64,000 nucleotides of DNA from assembly GCA_000156115.1 (NCBI GenBank), contig DS995276.1, positions 124,001-188,000 on the forward strand. Reading direction: 5' to 3'. Below, piece by piece: positions 15,444-25,775 of the stretch (position 1 is its first letter; every line of letters starts with the position of its first letter). Made by a program: the position numbers and the translations under genes. This DNA is from Rhodobacteraceae bacterium HTCC2083 (GTDB lineage Bacteria > Pseudomonadota > Alphaproteobacteria > Rhodobacterales > Rhodobacteraceae). The notes below the pieces were generated by a model. It was given only the letters and a program-made list of their open reading frames with translations. It was not told where the DNA came from and did no database searches.

Positions 15444-16570
15444 ACATGACACGTATTAAGTTGGGCATGGTCGGCGGAGGCAATGACGCTTTTATTGGGG
15501 GCGTGCACCGGATCGCGAGCCGCATTGATGATCGGTACGAGCTGGTTGCCGGAGCGTTGTCTTCCACTCCGGAAAAGGCGCAAGCTTCCGGGCAGGCCTT
15601 GGGGATCGCACGGGTGTATGACGATTTTAAACAGATGGCGATACGCGAGGCGCGACTGAAGAATGGGATCGAGGCGGTGTCCATCGTCACGCCAAACCAT
15701 ATGCACTATGCGGCCGCGCGTGAATTTCTCAAACGTGGCATCCATGTGATTTGTGACAAACCACTGACATCAACTTTGGCGGATGCTCGAAAGCTCGCGA
15801 TAGCGGCAGAGCGTTCCAATGCGCTGTTTGTCCTGACACATAACTACACCGGTTATCCGATGGTGCGCCAAGCCCGTGAAATGGTGGCGCGTGGTGAGAT
15901 TGGCAAAATTCGGGTTGTACAGGTTGAGTACCCGCAAGATTGGCTAACCCAGCAAGAAGACTTCAAACAGGCCAAGTGGCGCACGGATCCTGCGCGCTCT
16001 GGCGCAGGCGGATCGACCGGAGACATCGGTACCCACGCGCATAATCTTGCGCGCTTTGTAACCGGGTTGGAGGTTGAAAGCCTTGCGGCTGACCTTGATG
16101 CATTTGTACCAGGTCGGCAGGTGGATGATAACGGTCATATCATGCTGCGTTTTCAAGGCGGGGCAAAGGGCATGTTGTGGTGTTCGCAAGTCGCCCCCGG
16201 CAATGAAAACGCCCTGCGCATTCGTGTTTTTGGTGAGGCTGGTGGTTTGGAGTGGGCACAGGAGGATCCCAACTATTTGTGGCACACGCCTTTTGGCGAA
16301 CCCAAACGAGTAATCACGCGCAATGGGTCCGGTGCCGGAGACGCCGCTACACGCATCAGTCGTGTCCCCCCAGGTCATCCAGAGGGGTATCTGGAGGGCT
16401 TCGCAAATATCTACAGTGAGGCCGCTGATGCGATTGTTGCGCATCGTGAGGGCATAGAACCAGCCGCAGAGGTCATGTACCCTACGATCAAGGATGGGTT
16501 GAAAGGTGTCGAGTTTATTGATGCTTGTGTTCGATCGTCGGCGCGAAACGCGGCATGGGTGAAGGTTTGA
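15440..16570 (+). CDS. Gfo/Idh/MocA family dehydrogenase
   Basis: 376 residues. The N-terminal Rossmann fold has GMVGGGNDAFIGG and the catalytic CDKPLTS (D variant of the EKP motif). The C-terminal alpha/beta domain has the usual GGSTGDIGTHAHNLARF helix with His. NAD(P)-dependent oxidation of a sugar or polyol-derived hydroxyl is expected. The pairing with a TIM-barrel isomerase is typical for inositol-like or rare-sugar pathways. Last gene of the operon. Confidence 0.85.
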   Translation: MNMTRIKLGMVGGGNDAFIGGVHRIASRIDDRYELVAGALSSTPEKAQASGQALGIARVYDDFKQMAIREARLKNGIEAVSIVTPNHMHYAAAREFLKRGIHVICDKPLTSTLADARKLAIAAERSNALFVLTHNYTGYPMVRQAREMVARGEIGKIRVVQVEYPQDWLTQQEDFKQAKWRTDPARSGAGGSTGDIGTHAHNLARFVTGLEVESLAADLDAFVPGRQVDDNGHIMLRFQGGAKGMLWCSQVAPGNENALRIRVFGEAGGLEWAQEDPNYLWHTPFGEPKRVITRNGSGAGDAATRISRVPPGHPEGYLEGFANIYSEAADAIVAHREGIEPAAEVMYPTIKDGLKGVEFIDACVRSSARNAAWVKV

Positions 16571-16679
16571 TTCAGGAAACCAAGGTGCTCCCTCGCACCA
16601 GCCTATAGCTCTCAACTGCACTAAATCTGCATTGTCGTAGGCCAAACAGATGATGCACGTAGGGTCAGGTAAATTATAG

Positions 16680-16973
16680 GAATTGCAACGTCTCCGCTGC
16701 GTGCGCCTGATGACCGCGGGCGTGAAGATTTGTGTGCCCATCCACGACGCGGTGTTGATCGAAGCCCCTCTGGAGATGATAGACGAGCATGTGCGACTAA
16801 CACGGAGCATTATGGCGCAGGCCTGCCGAGACTTTCTCGGAGGCAAACCCTGCCGCATCGACGCTGAAGTCATCCGCGCACCTGATCGATACATGGACAT
16901 CAAACGCGGCGTCGGCATGTGGAATACGGTTATGGGTTGTGTCGGGTTGCCCACGTTTGGGATTACAGAATGA
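16680..16973 (+). pseudogene. Family A DNA polymerase, C-terminal fragment
   Basis: About 97 codons matching the end of plasmid/phage-type family A polymerases. It contains the motif C segment VPIHDAVLIEAPLEMIDEH with its His-Asp, and the end region IRAPDRYMDIKRG. An in-frame TAG precedes it (16677-16679), and the fingers and thumb parts are missing. A remnant of a mobile or plasmid replication region. Confidence 0.75.
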
Positions 16974-16996
16974 AGCCCAAACCCACTTATAGACCC

Positions 16997-17057
16997 GGGC
17001 GGCTGCCGCACCCTTTACCTGGGCGGCTGCCGCATAAAACCTGGGCGGTTACCGCCC
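16997..17057. promoter_or_regulatory. Three tandem GGGCGG(C/T)T(G/A)CCGC palindromes
   Basis: GGGCGGCTGCCGCA at 16997 and 17021, and the longer perfect GGGCGGTTACCGCCC at 17043-17057, spaced 24 and 22 bp. They sit 70 bases before the next gene and look like a tandem operator or iteron set. Binding protein unknown; the wHTH-like product downstream is a candidate. Confidence 0.6.
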
Positions 17058-17124
17058 ACCCGGTCTTTATATTATATGTTTCTTTAATATCGTTTCTTTT
17101 AGCACATACGGGGTTTGGAGGCGC

Positions 17125-17514
17125 TTGATGGCCAAGGCACCTCCCGCGACATTCGTTTATCGAGCTGACATGTCTGCCGATGAAATACCGGTCGAACAAG
17201 TAAGCCTCGGTGCGATAGGTGCAGTGCATGCACTTCGTCCCGCCGAGTACGCCAAAGTGCCCTCCGCGCTCTACCCCCTGTTCCAGCCAGCCGATCGGCT
17301 TCTGCTTTGCTTTATCTTTGCAAGGGATGTGTTCGGCGAAGATGCTCCGGGCGGCTGGACGAAACTCGGTTCCGGTCTGACGGAGCGGTTCGGCCTCACG
17401 GATCGGTATATTCGCCGCCGGGCGATCAAGACTGTAGAGCGCGACGGCAGGGTCGAGGTGCGCCGCCGCGTCGGTGCCTGCACACTTCTGCGCCTTGCGG
17501 TGGATCTAAAATAA
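17125..17514 (+). CDS. Winged-helix-like hypothetical protein next to polymerase remnant
   Basis: 129 residues. The C-terminal half looks like a winged helix: LGSGLTERFGLTDRYIRRRA (helix-turn-helix) then VERDGRVEVRRRVGACTLLRL (wing). The start is supported by TTGGAGG. Downstream of a DNA polymerase fragment and three palindromes, it may be a replication regulator of a plasmid-derived segment. No known family assigned. Confidence 0.5.
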   Translation: MMAKAPPATFVYRADMSADEIPVEQVSLGAIGAVHALRPAEYAKVPSALYPLFQPADRLLLCFIFARDVFGEDAPGGWTKLGSGLTERFGLTDRYIRRRAIKTVERDGRVEVRRRVGACTLLRLAVDLK

Positions 17515-17535
17515 AAGACGCCGACCAAAGCAGCT

Positions 17536-17552
17536 GAGCCTCCCCCTTTGAA
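17536..17552. mobile_element. Orphan IS terminal repeat
   Basis: GAGCCTCCCCCTTTGAA equals the outer 17 bases of the right end of the IS3-type element at 20050-21266 in opposite orientation. No further match follows, so this is an isolated end, probably left by a deletion that began at an IS copy. Confidence 0.5.
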
Positions 17553-17796
17553 TAGCATTTAATCATCTCCAAATCGTTGAGCATTGTGTGACTGGAGCTC
17601 TGAGCATATCCAGAAACTCAGGCTCTCCACTCACCTACTACTATAAGTACGAGCACGCCCGATGCCACGTATTCTTGCTCAAGGCAAAATTAAGCAGATA
17701 AAATTTGTAGCAGTTGTTTGTTTGCACTGAAATAATCCTGATGTTTAAAAAGAACCTGCTGTACCACTGCGAAGAAGATTTCTGGTATTGTCAGGG

Positions 17797-18081
17797 TATC
17801 CGAACAGAACGACAGCCCTGAATACAAACAGGCGCATCTTCAATCTTTTCTTACAAGAAACGGGGTTGAAGAAGGACAAAGACGGAAACGACAGATCCCC
17901 CTACTCTCTTCGTCACTATGCTTTGAAAACACGGCTCGTGAAGTTCGATGGCAAGGTGAACATCTACTGGTTGGCTGAGAACGCTGGCACGAGTGTTGAT
18001 CATCTTGAGCGCTTCTATCTCAAGAACCTTGCGCCGAATGCTGCGAGGGATAGGAGCATTCAGAGTTTCGGGGATCCATAA
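17797..18081 (+). pseudogene. Integrase 3' remnant (tail D), long
   Basis: Encodes YPNRTTALNTNRRIFNLFL onward through SPYSLRHYALKTR and ERFYLKN to a stop. It corresponds to integrase residues 247-339 with high identity, including Arg285-His286 and Tyr320. The first Arg, the Lys and the whole N-terminal half are missing, so it is inactive. It begins the second accessory block just as the full gene begins the first. Confidence 0.88.
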
Positions 18082-18117
18082 ATTTTTGTTTTTTCAAAAA
18101 CTAATTTGCGTGAGATC

Positions 18118-18654
18118 TTAGTCAGTAATTAAGACTCTGAACTCTGACTTTCCGGCAGCTCTGACCATGTCGAATAATACTTTAGCATTCTCGGGGTGTA
18201 ACCTAACACAACCAGCTGAAGCTGGAGTGCCCAATTTACTTACCTGATTAGTACCATGGATCGCAAAATTACCGTTATAAAAAATCGAGAACGGCATTGG
18301 TGCATTGTTGTACAGTGATGAGCGGTGATGCTCCGATAGCCACTGCGCAGACCATATCCCAGTGGGGGTTACTTTTCCCCTGCGAGCAGTAGACACATCC
18401 CAAGTAAACTGTTTTTCACCGCCCAGAAAGACATGTAGCTTTTGCTCAGACTTCTCAACAAATGCTATGACTGCCACATCTAGTTCTTGTGCAAGAGCTT
18501 CGAAATTCTTCATCCGACTTTGAGCCATGCGGAGCGGCTCTGCACTGGCGTAATGCAATTGCTCCGTACTAGGTTCGCTACTGCGAGCATAAGCAAAACT
18601 TGCAAAACAAACCGAATACACCAACACAGATATTGCTATTTTAAAGACAGTCAT
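18118..18654 (-). CDS. L,D-transpeptidase (YkuD family), array cargo
   Basis: 178 residues with an N-terminal signal peptide (hydrophobic 5-20, then YARSS). The YkuD catalytic core is complete: AIHGTNQ with His133 and TPASAGCVRLHPENA with Cys149. It forms 3-3 peptide crosslinks in peptidoglycan or attaches proteins to it, in the periplasm. It lies between integrase tails D and E in the slot that holds the SH3-domain protein in the first block. The N-terminal part (residues 30-60) is not recognised. Confidence 0.85.
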   Translation of the reverse strand: MTVFKIAISVLVYSVCFASFAYARSSEPSTEQLHYASAEPLRMAQSRMKNFEALAQELDVAVIAFVEKSEQKLHVFLGGEKQFTWDVSTARRGKVTPTGIWSAQWLSEHHRSSLYNNAPMPFSIFYNGNFAIHGTNQVSKLGTPASAGCVRLHPENAKVLFDMVRAAGKSEFRVLITD

Positions 18655-18807
18655 TTTAAAAGATTTCCCAAAGCGTGCTAGTCTCAGAACAATACCTCTT
18701 TTTGGGCTTTTAGATCAAGTCGTTTCCAAAAGCTCTAAAAAGTTTGCTTCTCAAGTTCAAAAATATGTTGATTAGGTGAACCTGAATGTGATCGCCCATA
18801 AGGAGCC

Positions 18808-18891
18808 GATCAACTTGAACGCTTCTATCTCAAGAACCTTGCGCCAGAAGCTGCGACGGTTCGAAATATTCAAAGCTTTGAAGAAGGCTAA
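18808..18891 (+). pseudogene. Integrase 3'-end remnant (tail E), shortest
   Basis: In frame DQLERFYLKNLAPEAATVRN through SFEEG and stop, 27 codons matching from residue 314. It is the shortest of the tails, so it gives the minimal shared core, which still includes the catalytic Tyr codon. As at tail B, its stop overlaps the stop of the convergent membrane-protein gene. Confidence 0.8.
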
Positions 18892-19447
18892 GTTTCACTC
18901 GCCTTCGCTAGCAGCCTCGCAAATCTGAATGCATATATGAGAATGAGGAGACAGACGAAGAAACCAGCCATGTCACCGATCACAAAGCCCGCTGCAACCA
19001 ACAGATCCAGCTCTTGCTTGAATACTAGAGTAATACCCAAACCGTTAAGAGCAGAACTTACAAGCGCTATGATCCCAAAATACTGCCATCTTGGAAACCG
19101 ACGAGGTTGAGTGCTTTCGGAAGTAAGCGAGTAACCACCTCGAAGCCAATATAACAAGCAGCAGGACTCACAATGACAGCCCAGGGATTAAGCTCAATCC
19201 CAGCCTGAACGCTTAAAACCATCATTAAGTAGGACGCAGGCACAAGATAAAACGCTGCTCTCCAGCCCAAAAAATAAAATGCAAAAACTCTGACGCCGTG
19301 TGGCAAAAAGAGGAGACCCACCTCTATAGCGACTCCGCTCAGCAAAATCTTTTGAACAGGTGCAACAAAGCCAAGCGTCAATGAATACGCCGTAATGTAA
19401 GAAACACTCACGATTAGAAAATTCTGAATGTGTTCTTTCACCCGCAA
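18888..19447 (-). pseudogene. Membrane protein of the module, frameshifted copy
   Basis: Second copy of the 184-residue membrane protein of 2095-2649. The N-terminal part (KEHIQNFLIVSVSYITAYS, LLFLPHGVRVFAFYFLGWRA) and the C-terminal part (FRFARLLAKASET) are both present but in different frames. The shift lies around 19085-19100, where the frame passes through CTCGTCGG. Whether this is decay or a sequencing error cannot be told from the window. Confidence 0.7.
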
Positions 19448-19464
19448 TTGGCCCTACTCAGCGT

Positions 19465-19758
19465 CTATGCGCTTTCACCTGCAAGTGTGTACAAGCCGCG
19501 CTTATCACCACCTTTAGAGATTTTTCCCAAGCTCTCAAGGTTTTTCAGTGCCCGAAATAGTGATGGGCGAGAGTACGCGTTGTTCAACGGGTGCTGTAGA
19601 ATGTCCCTTGTGTGCACTAGAGTTGCATCATTGGCTAAATCAACAATCGTGATCAGAACAGACTTTTCAATAGCTCCGATATCTCTGATACCTATTTCTG
19701 CTTCCATATCAGCAAGTATGATCTGCATCTTTGCGATATTCTTAAGAAGTGAACTCAT
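19465..19758 (-). CDS. Small winged-helix protein, second copy
   Basis: 97 residues, almost identical to the protein at 2673-2966 (MSSLLKNIAKMQII, RPSLFRALKNLESLGKI, GGDKRGLYTLAGESA). The ATG at 19758 is preceded by AGGGGG. It is intact although the next gene of its pair is frameshifted. Likely regulator of the cassette. Confidence 0.75.
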   Translation of the reverse strand: MSSLLKNIAKMQIILADMEAEIGIRDIGAIEKSVLITIVDLANDATLVHTRDILQHPLNNAYSRPSLFRALKNLESLGKISKGGDKRGLYTLAGESA

Positions 19759-19944
19759 ATTGAGACCCCCTTTCGTTTTACCCCTTGGCTGAGTCAAGTA
19801 TAGCGCAGAAAATAAGTGTTGTGAATTATATTTTAGTATCATAATAGTACTAGGATTAGAGTGTGAGTATGTTTTTATTAAGCAAGGCTGATCTGCTATC
19901 GACGCGGATCAGCCTCTTTCAACGCGAACCTCATTAAAGCTGAC

Positions 19945-20049
19945 TGGCTAGCTGAGAATGCTGGCACGAACGTTGATCAACGTGAGCGCTTCTATCTCAA
20001 GAAACTTGCGCCGAGTGCTGCGAAAGTCTGGAATATTCAGAATTTCGGA
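19945..20049 (+). pseudogene. Integrase 3'-end remnant (tail F), split by IS
   Basis: WLAENAGTNVDQRERFYLKK onward up to NIQNFG, where the IS3-family element begins. Joining 20049 to 21272 restores the expected ending FGDG followed by a stop (21272-21280), the same as the other tails. This shows that the IS came later than the tail. Confidence 0.85.
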
Positions 20050-20083
20050 TGAGCAGCCCCACTTGAGTGGTCCAATTTGAAAG

Positions 20084-20824
20084 TTAGTGCATGATTGGCC
20101 TTTGGTCCATCGGGATGATGGCCTCTGGCGCGGGCGGGCGGTAGCCCAATGCACTGTGTGGTCGCTTGGTGTTGTAATGGTTCCTCCATCTTTCAATGAT
20201 GATTTGGGCTTCTCGGAGCGAGTAGAAGATTTCACCGTTCAGCAACTCGTCTCGCATTCTCCCGTTGAAGCTTTCGCAGTATCCGTTCTCCCAGGGTGAT
20301 CCAGGTTCTATATAAGCCGTCTTGGCTCCCACGGCTTTGATCCAATCTCTGACGGCCTCAGCAATGAACTCAGGGCCGTTGTCTGAACGGATGTAGGCAG
20401 GGAAACCTCGCAAGATGAACAGGTCCGTAAGAGCGTCGATGACCTCCGTCGAGTTCAGCTTTCGTTTCACTCGGATCGCCAGACATTCTCGGCTATGCTC
20501 GTCCAAGATGTTAAGCGTCCGAAACGCCCTGCCATCATCTGTCCGGTGATGCACGAAGTCATACGACCAGACATGATTGCGATACTCGGGACGTAAACGG
20601 ACACATGATCCGTCATTCAGCCAGAGCCGTCCTTTCTTTGGTTGCTTCATTGGCACTTTAAGCCCCTCACGTCGCCATAGGCGTTCGACACGCTTGTCAT
20701 TAACCTGCCAACCCGCGTCTCTTAGCAGGGCTGCAACCCGACGATAGCCATATCGGCCGTACTGGCGTGTGAACTCGATCATGTCCGCAACCAAGCGTTC
20801 TTCGTCAGCACGCCCTTGTGGCAA
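20084..20824 (-). CDS. IS3-family transposase OrfB (DDE integrase domain)
   Basis: Retroviral-integrase-like DDE domain with first Asp in [14 protein letters not shown], second Asp in [13 protein letters not shown] and Glu in [13 protein letters not shown]. The frame extends upstream of the Met given here, and production is expected as an OrfAB fusion by -1 frameshifting. Ends near the left terminal repeat. Appears intact. Confidence 0.88.
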   Translation of the reverse strand: MPQGRADEERLVADMIEFTRQYGRYGYRRVAALLRDAGWQVNDKRVERLWRREGLKVPMKQPKKGRLWLNDGSCVRLRPEYRNHVWSYDFVHHRTDDGRAFRTLNILDEHSRECLAIRVKRKLNSTEVIDALTDLFILRGFPAYIRSDNGPEFIAEAVRDWIKAVGAKTAYIEPGSPWENGYCESFNGRMRDELLNGEIFYSLREAQIIIERWRNHYNTKRPHSALGYRPPAPEAIIPMDQRPIMH

Positions 20825-20931
20825 CCGCCGCTGCGTGGATCGGTGTTGGCCTAATACACGGCAGACACGACGCTCAGAAACTTTGAACTGACTACGAACG
20901 TGATTGATGCAGGCACGCCTGCGCGAGGGGC

Positions 20932-21210
20932 TTAGAAGTTTCCCGATGCGGCCTCCCTTAAGATCAACTTATCCAGCGTCAGGTCGGAAACTGCACGCCG
21001 AAGACGTTCGTTCTCTTTCTGAAGGCGCTTTAATTCCTTGAGTTGTTCCGTGCCCATTCCGCCATACTTCTTCTTCCAGCGATAATAGGTTTGTTCAGTC
21101 ACACTGATCTGTCTGATTGCGTCAATCCGAGGCATGCCTTGCCCCATCAGAACTTCAACCTGCCGTAACTTCACGACAATCTCTTCGGGCTTTGGTCTCT
21201 TAATGGCCAT
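20932..21210 (-). CDS. IS3-family transposase OrfA
   Basis: 92 residues. A helix-turn-helix ([20 protein letters not shown]) recognises the IS ends, and a leucine-zipper-like stretch ([20 protein letters not shown]) follows. The sequence style [18 protein letters not shown] is typical of the IS407 group. Confidence 0.88.
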   Translation of the reverse strand: MAIKRPKPEEIVVKLRQVEVLMGQGMPRIDAIRQISVTEQTYYRWKKKYGGMGTEQLKELKRLQKENERLRRAVSDLTLDKLILREAASGNF

Positions 21211-21280
21211 CTCAGGTCCTCCGCTTTCCTAACTATAGGGGCGGACCACTTCAAAGGGGGAGGCTCTCGGAGATGGATGA

Positions 21281-21405
21281 AGCCCTGTTCTGGCAGTGCA
21301 AAAAACTTCGAAAAAGTGAGAATATATTCAGTAAATCATCAAATAACGCGCAAATTTAGTACATATACTACGTCAGGCAAAGACACACATTTAGGAAGTC
21401 AAACC
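21281..21405. repeat. 125-bp conserved block, copy 2
   Basis: Follows the restored end of tail F and matches 3269-3393. Directly after it, the leader, the RHH gene and the two smallest genes of copy 1 are absent. The block is joined to the start region of the last small gene, an internal deletion of about 1.1 kb relative to copy 1. Confidence 0.75.
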
Positions 21406-21438
21406 TGATGAGCAACTGATCGACTTGAATGAAGCCGA

Positions 21439-21726
21439 GTGCAGATAGAACTAGGTGAGAGATTTGTGCGCACTGGTGTTGTTGTCGCGTATGGTATGAA
21501 ATCATGTCATGAAGGTGATGCCGCGGTTCAGGTTTACAAGATTGCAAAGCTGCGTTTACGTGACGGTGGTCGTAATGTGAGTGTTGAACAACGTCTGGCA
21601 AGAATAGAAGGCGCACTCGACGAACTGCTTGATGGTCTTTTGAAGCAGCGCGAACAGATTGGCTCAGGTGTCGCAGTGGATGTTGCGGGGCATACGCTCA
21701 CGGCGAAGGCAGGCGGCAGGCGGTGA
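21439..21726 (+). CDS. Small conserved protein of the accessory block, copy 2
   Basis: 95 residues, GTG start, clearly homologous to the protein at 4567-4872 (RFVRTGVVVAYGMKS, VEQRLARIEGALDELLDGLL, IGSGVAVDVAGHTLTAK). The first residues differ because of the deletion upstream, so expression signals may be lost. The palindrome and terminator of copy 1 are not found after it. Confidence 0.5.
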   Translation: MQIELGERFVRTGVVVAYGMKSCHEGDAAVQVYKIAKLRLRDGGRNVSVEQRLARIEGALDELLDGLLKQREQIGSGVAVDVAGHTLTAKAGGRR

Positions 21727-21804
21727 AAAATATTTATGTGCAAATTCACATACCGCGCCATCTTTAGGACGAGCATACCACTTCTGGCATACTCGCCCGA
21801 AAGT

Positions 21805-22987
<1,183 letters not shown>

Positions 22988-24320
22988 AACGCTGGCCCAG
23001 CTCGCGGAAACGGTACTTTGGCGCTACACGTGGACGACTTTGGTATTGATGGTTTCTGTCGCGGCGGGGAGTATCGTGATCGGCACGTTGACCGCTTAGC
23101 TGGTCGCCACCGCCGAGTTCAAAGGTGGGCGCTTTTTCGAGATTGCGCTGGTCATCTCCCTAGCATTTCCCGCCTACGTGTTGGCTTACGCCTACACGGA
23201 TATTCTGGATCACCGGAGCATAGTGCAATCGACATTGCACCATGTGATGTATTGGGGGCCGCGTGATTATTGGTTTCCTGAAATCCACTCCCTTGGGGGG
23301 GGGCCGCATTGATGTTGACACTCGTGCTTTACCCTTACGTCTATTTACTGGCGCGCGCCTCTTTTCGGATGCAGGCAGCAACCCCATTTTATGCGGCGCG
23401 CTCGCTTGGATCCTCGCCGACAAACGCGTTTTTGCTTGTGTCACTCCCTATCGCACAGCCCGCAATCGCGGGGGGGCAGTCTTCTGGTGATTATGGAAAC
23501 CATCGCCGATTTCGGAACGGTCGCCCATTTCAGCGTTCAGACTTATGCGAGGGGCATTTACACCAACTGGTTTGGCATAGCGGATCGCGGTGCAGCCGCG
23601 CAGCTTGCTCTTGGATTGCTGGCCTTCGCGCTGCTTGTGGCTTTGCTCGAATACATCAATCGCGGCTCGGCCCGATACAGCGTTAAAGAGTGCTAAGAAA
23701 CCTTTACGCGGTTCCAGCTTAGCACCAGACGCACCCTTGCGGCACAGATCACATGCGCCTTGCCTGTGGTCTTTGAGGTGATTGTGCCAACGATCACGTT
23801 GATTGCGATGGGGTTACCATCAGAGCAAAATATCTTCTCCAGCCGCTATCTACATTTCATCCAAAATTCCCTTACTTTGGCGAGCATTGCCGCGCTTGTC
23901 ACAGTGGCCGCGGACATCCTCATAGGCACGTTCAATCGCGTGGCCTCAAACAAGCTTTCGCTGGCCTCACTCTTTATCGGGCGTCTTGGCTACGCATTGC
24001 CAGGGGGCGTGATCGCCGTCGGGCTTTTGGTGCCGTTCGCGGGCTTTAACAATTGGCTAGAAGCAAGAATTGATGCGCTGTTTGGCATTTCAACGGGTTT
24101 GCTAATCTCTGGTTCTATCTGGCTGTTAATCGCGGCCTATATGATCCGCTTTTAAGCAGCTGCGATTGGTGCCTATGACAGTGGTCTGTCGAGCATCACG
24201 CCCAATGTCGATGCTGCCTCTCGCATGCTAGGGCGCACTGCTTGGGGCACTGTGCGGGATATTCACTTGCCCGTTTTGCGCCCCAGCATTCTGACTACTT
24301 TGCTGATTGTTTTCGTGGAT
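22988..24320 (+). pseudogene. Fe(III) ABC transporter permease (FbpB type), decayed
   Basis: Follows the pobA fragment. ETLAQLAETVLWRYTWTTL and GTLTA are followed by a TAG where the family has Trp. Then come VATAEFKGGRFFEIALVISL, AFPAYVLAYAYTDILDH, several frame changes near 23285 and 23490, LPGGVIAVGLLVPFAGFNNW, and a TAA at 24153 (MIRF-stop-AAAIGAYDSG). It ends at LLIVFVD, abutting a binding-protein fragment in inverted orientation. At least two nonsense and several frameshift changes; clearly dead. Confidence 0.8.
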
Positions 24321-24425
24321 GATGCCAGTCATATCCTCAAAGTCAGAATACAAGCGTTCATCCGTGTCATAGTGGCGTGAGGAAGAGAGGTTCAATTCCC
24401 CCTCCGCATAGAGTCTGCCACCCAT
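24321..24425 (-). pseudogene. Fe(III) ABC transporter binding protein, N-terminal fragment
   Basis: Encodes GELNLSSSRHYDTDERLYSD and FEDMTGI, the mature N-terminus typical of FbpA/FutA iron-binding proteins, including the ligand-region YSSRHYDTD pattern. The signal peptide and the rest of the protein are missing. Orientation is opposite to the permease remnant. Confidence 0.7.
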
Positions 24426-24647
24426 GGTAATGGACAAAAATGGCTCGTAATGGTTAGGTTTTTCATTCGGTTTCTCCAGATAAATCAACGTCAGGCAATG
24501 CCCTGAATGAGATTTGATTAATTACCGATTTTTTCTGTCGAATTTAAATATTCAACATCAAGAAACAAAAGTAATCTCCTATTAGTCGCCTTGAGATAGA
24601 AGAGATTTAACCTTAGGATTTACACGCGCGCACCCTAGGATGGTCTT

Positions 24648-25772
24648 ATGACACAGCCCAAAGACACAATGATCAATACGACCATAACACGCGTTGATGC
24701 CCAGATTTTTAATGTCCCATTGGCCGAAGTCTTAACCGATGCCAAACATGGCGATCACACGCATTTCGAATTGGTGACAGCGACCATTGGCCTATCTGAT
24801 GGCTCAACGGGAACCGGATATACCTACACTGGCGGCAAAGGTGGCCGTGCAATTCTTGCAATGATCGAACATGACCTTGTGCCCTTTTTGGTCGGTCGTG
24901 ACGCAGTTGATGTGGAAGCGCTTTATGAGGCGATGCAATGGCATGTCCACTATGTGGCGCGCGGCGGCATTGCCTCTTTTGCAATCTCAGCAGTGGACAT
25001 CGCGCTTTGGGATTTACGTGGAAAACGGACGAGTGCGCCGCTTTGGCAAATGGCCGGAGGCACATCGAACTCGTGTCGCGCCTATTGTGGTGGCATTGAT
25101 CTGAATTTCTCGCTGCCAAAGTTGATAAAACAGACCGAGGGCTATCTCGCGCGTGGGTTTGACGGCGTGAAAATCAAAATCGGGCAACCCGATTTGGCCG
25201 ACGATGTAGCGCGTGTGAAAGCAATCCGCGATGTGATCGGACCCGACATCGCATTCATGGTTGATGCCAATTACTCAATGAGTGTCCCGCAAGCGATTGA
25301 GGCCGCGCGCGCATTCGAACCGTTTGATCTACTCTGGTTCGAAGAACCAACAATCCCTGATAATTATAAAGGGTACGGCGAGATCGCGCGCGACACTGGT
25401 ATACCTTTGGCGATGGGCGAAAATCTCCATACCTTGCATGAATTCGAATATGCCTGCGAGGATGCGGAGCTGTCCTATATCCAGCCCGACGCCTCCAATT
25501 GCGGTGGTATCACAGGTTGGCTTCAAGTGGCAGAGCTCAGCCGCAAACATGGCTTGCCCGCCTGTAGCCATGGTATGCAAGAACTGCACGTCAGTCTTGT
25601 CTCCGCACAGCCCAACGCGGGTTTGATCGAGGTTCACAGCTTTCCGATAGACGAATACACCACACGTCCTTTGGTGGTAAAAAACGCGCTTGTCATCGCA
25701 CCAGATGAGGCGGGCATCGGCGTCACATTCGATTGGGATAGGTTGCGCGCGGCGCATGCCTCTATGACTTAA
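24648..25772 (+). CDS. Enolase-superfamily dehydratase/cycloisomerase (3,6-anhydrogalactonate cycloisomerase-like)
   Basis: 374 residues, mandelate racemase subgroup. Catalytic Lys in GVKIKIGQP; metal ligands Asp in [10 protein letters not shown], Glu in [14 protein letters not shown] and Glu in [12 protein letters not shown]; His in [12 protein letters not shown]. From memory of the family, it closely resembles the 3,6-anhydro-L-galactonate cycloisomerase of agar-degrading vibrios in length and motifs ([13 protein letters not shown]-like start, [13 protein letters not shown]). That would give 2-keto-3-deoxygalactonate. Other sugar-acid dehydratase activities cannot be excluded. Faces the uxuA operon convergently. 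Met8 (24669) is an alternative start. Confidence 0.75.
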   Translation: MTQPKDTMINTTITRVDAQIFNVPLAEVLTDAKHGDHTHFELVTATIGLSDGSTGTGYTYTGGKGGRAILAMIEHDLVPFLVGRDAVDVEALYEAMQWHVHYVARGGIASFAISAVDIALWDLRGKRTSAPLWQMAGGTSNSCRAYCGGIDLNFSLPKLIKQTEGYLARGFDGVKIKIGQPDLADDVARVKAIRDVIGPDIAFMVDANYSMSVPQAIEAARAFEPFDLLWFEEPTIPDNYKGYGEIARDTGIPLAMGENLHTLHEFEYACEDAELSYIQPDASNCGGITGWLQVAELSRKHGLPACSHGMQELHVSLVSAQPNAGLIEVHSFPIDEYTTRPLVVKNALVIAPDEAGIGVTFDWDRLRAAHASMT

Positions 25773-25775
25773 GGC

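Larger units (their letters stand above)
20050..21266 (-). mobile_element. IS3-family insertion sequence (IS407-like group)
   Basis: 1217-bp element. Left end TGAGCAGCCCCACTTGAG and right end (reverse complement) GAGCCTCCCCCTTTGAAG are imperfect inverted repeats of about 24 bp. A 5-bp direct repeat TCGGA flanks it at 20045-20049 and 21267-21271. It carries overlapping-phase OrfA and OrfB on the minus strand. The target is the final codons of integrase tail F. Confidence 0.88.

Noticed and set aside
21439-21726. Integron gene cassette with attC
   Set aside because: No attC-like imperfect palindrome with the usual R and L boxes was found after any cargo gene, and the recombinase is not IntI-like. 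The tails themselves are the only shared junctions.
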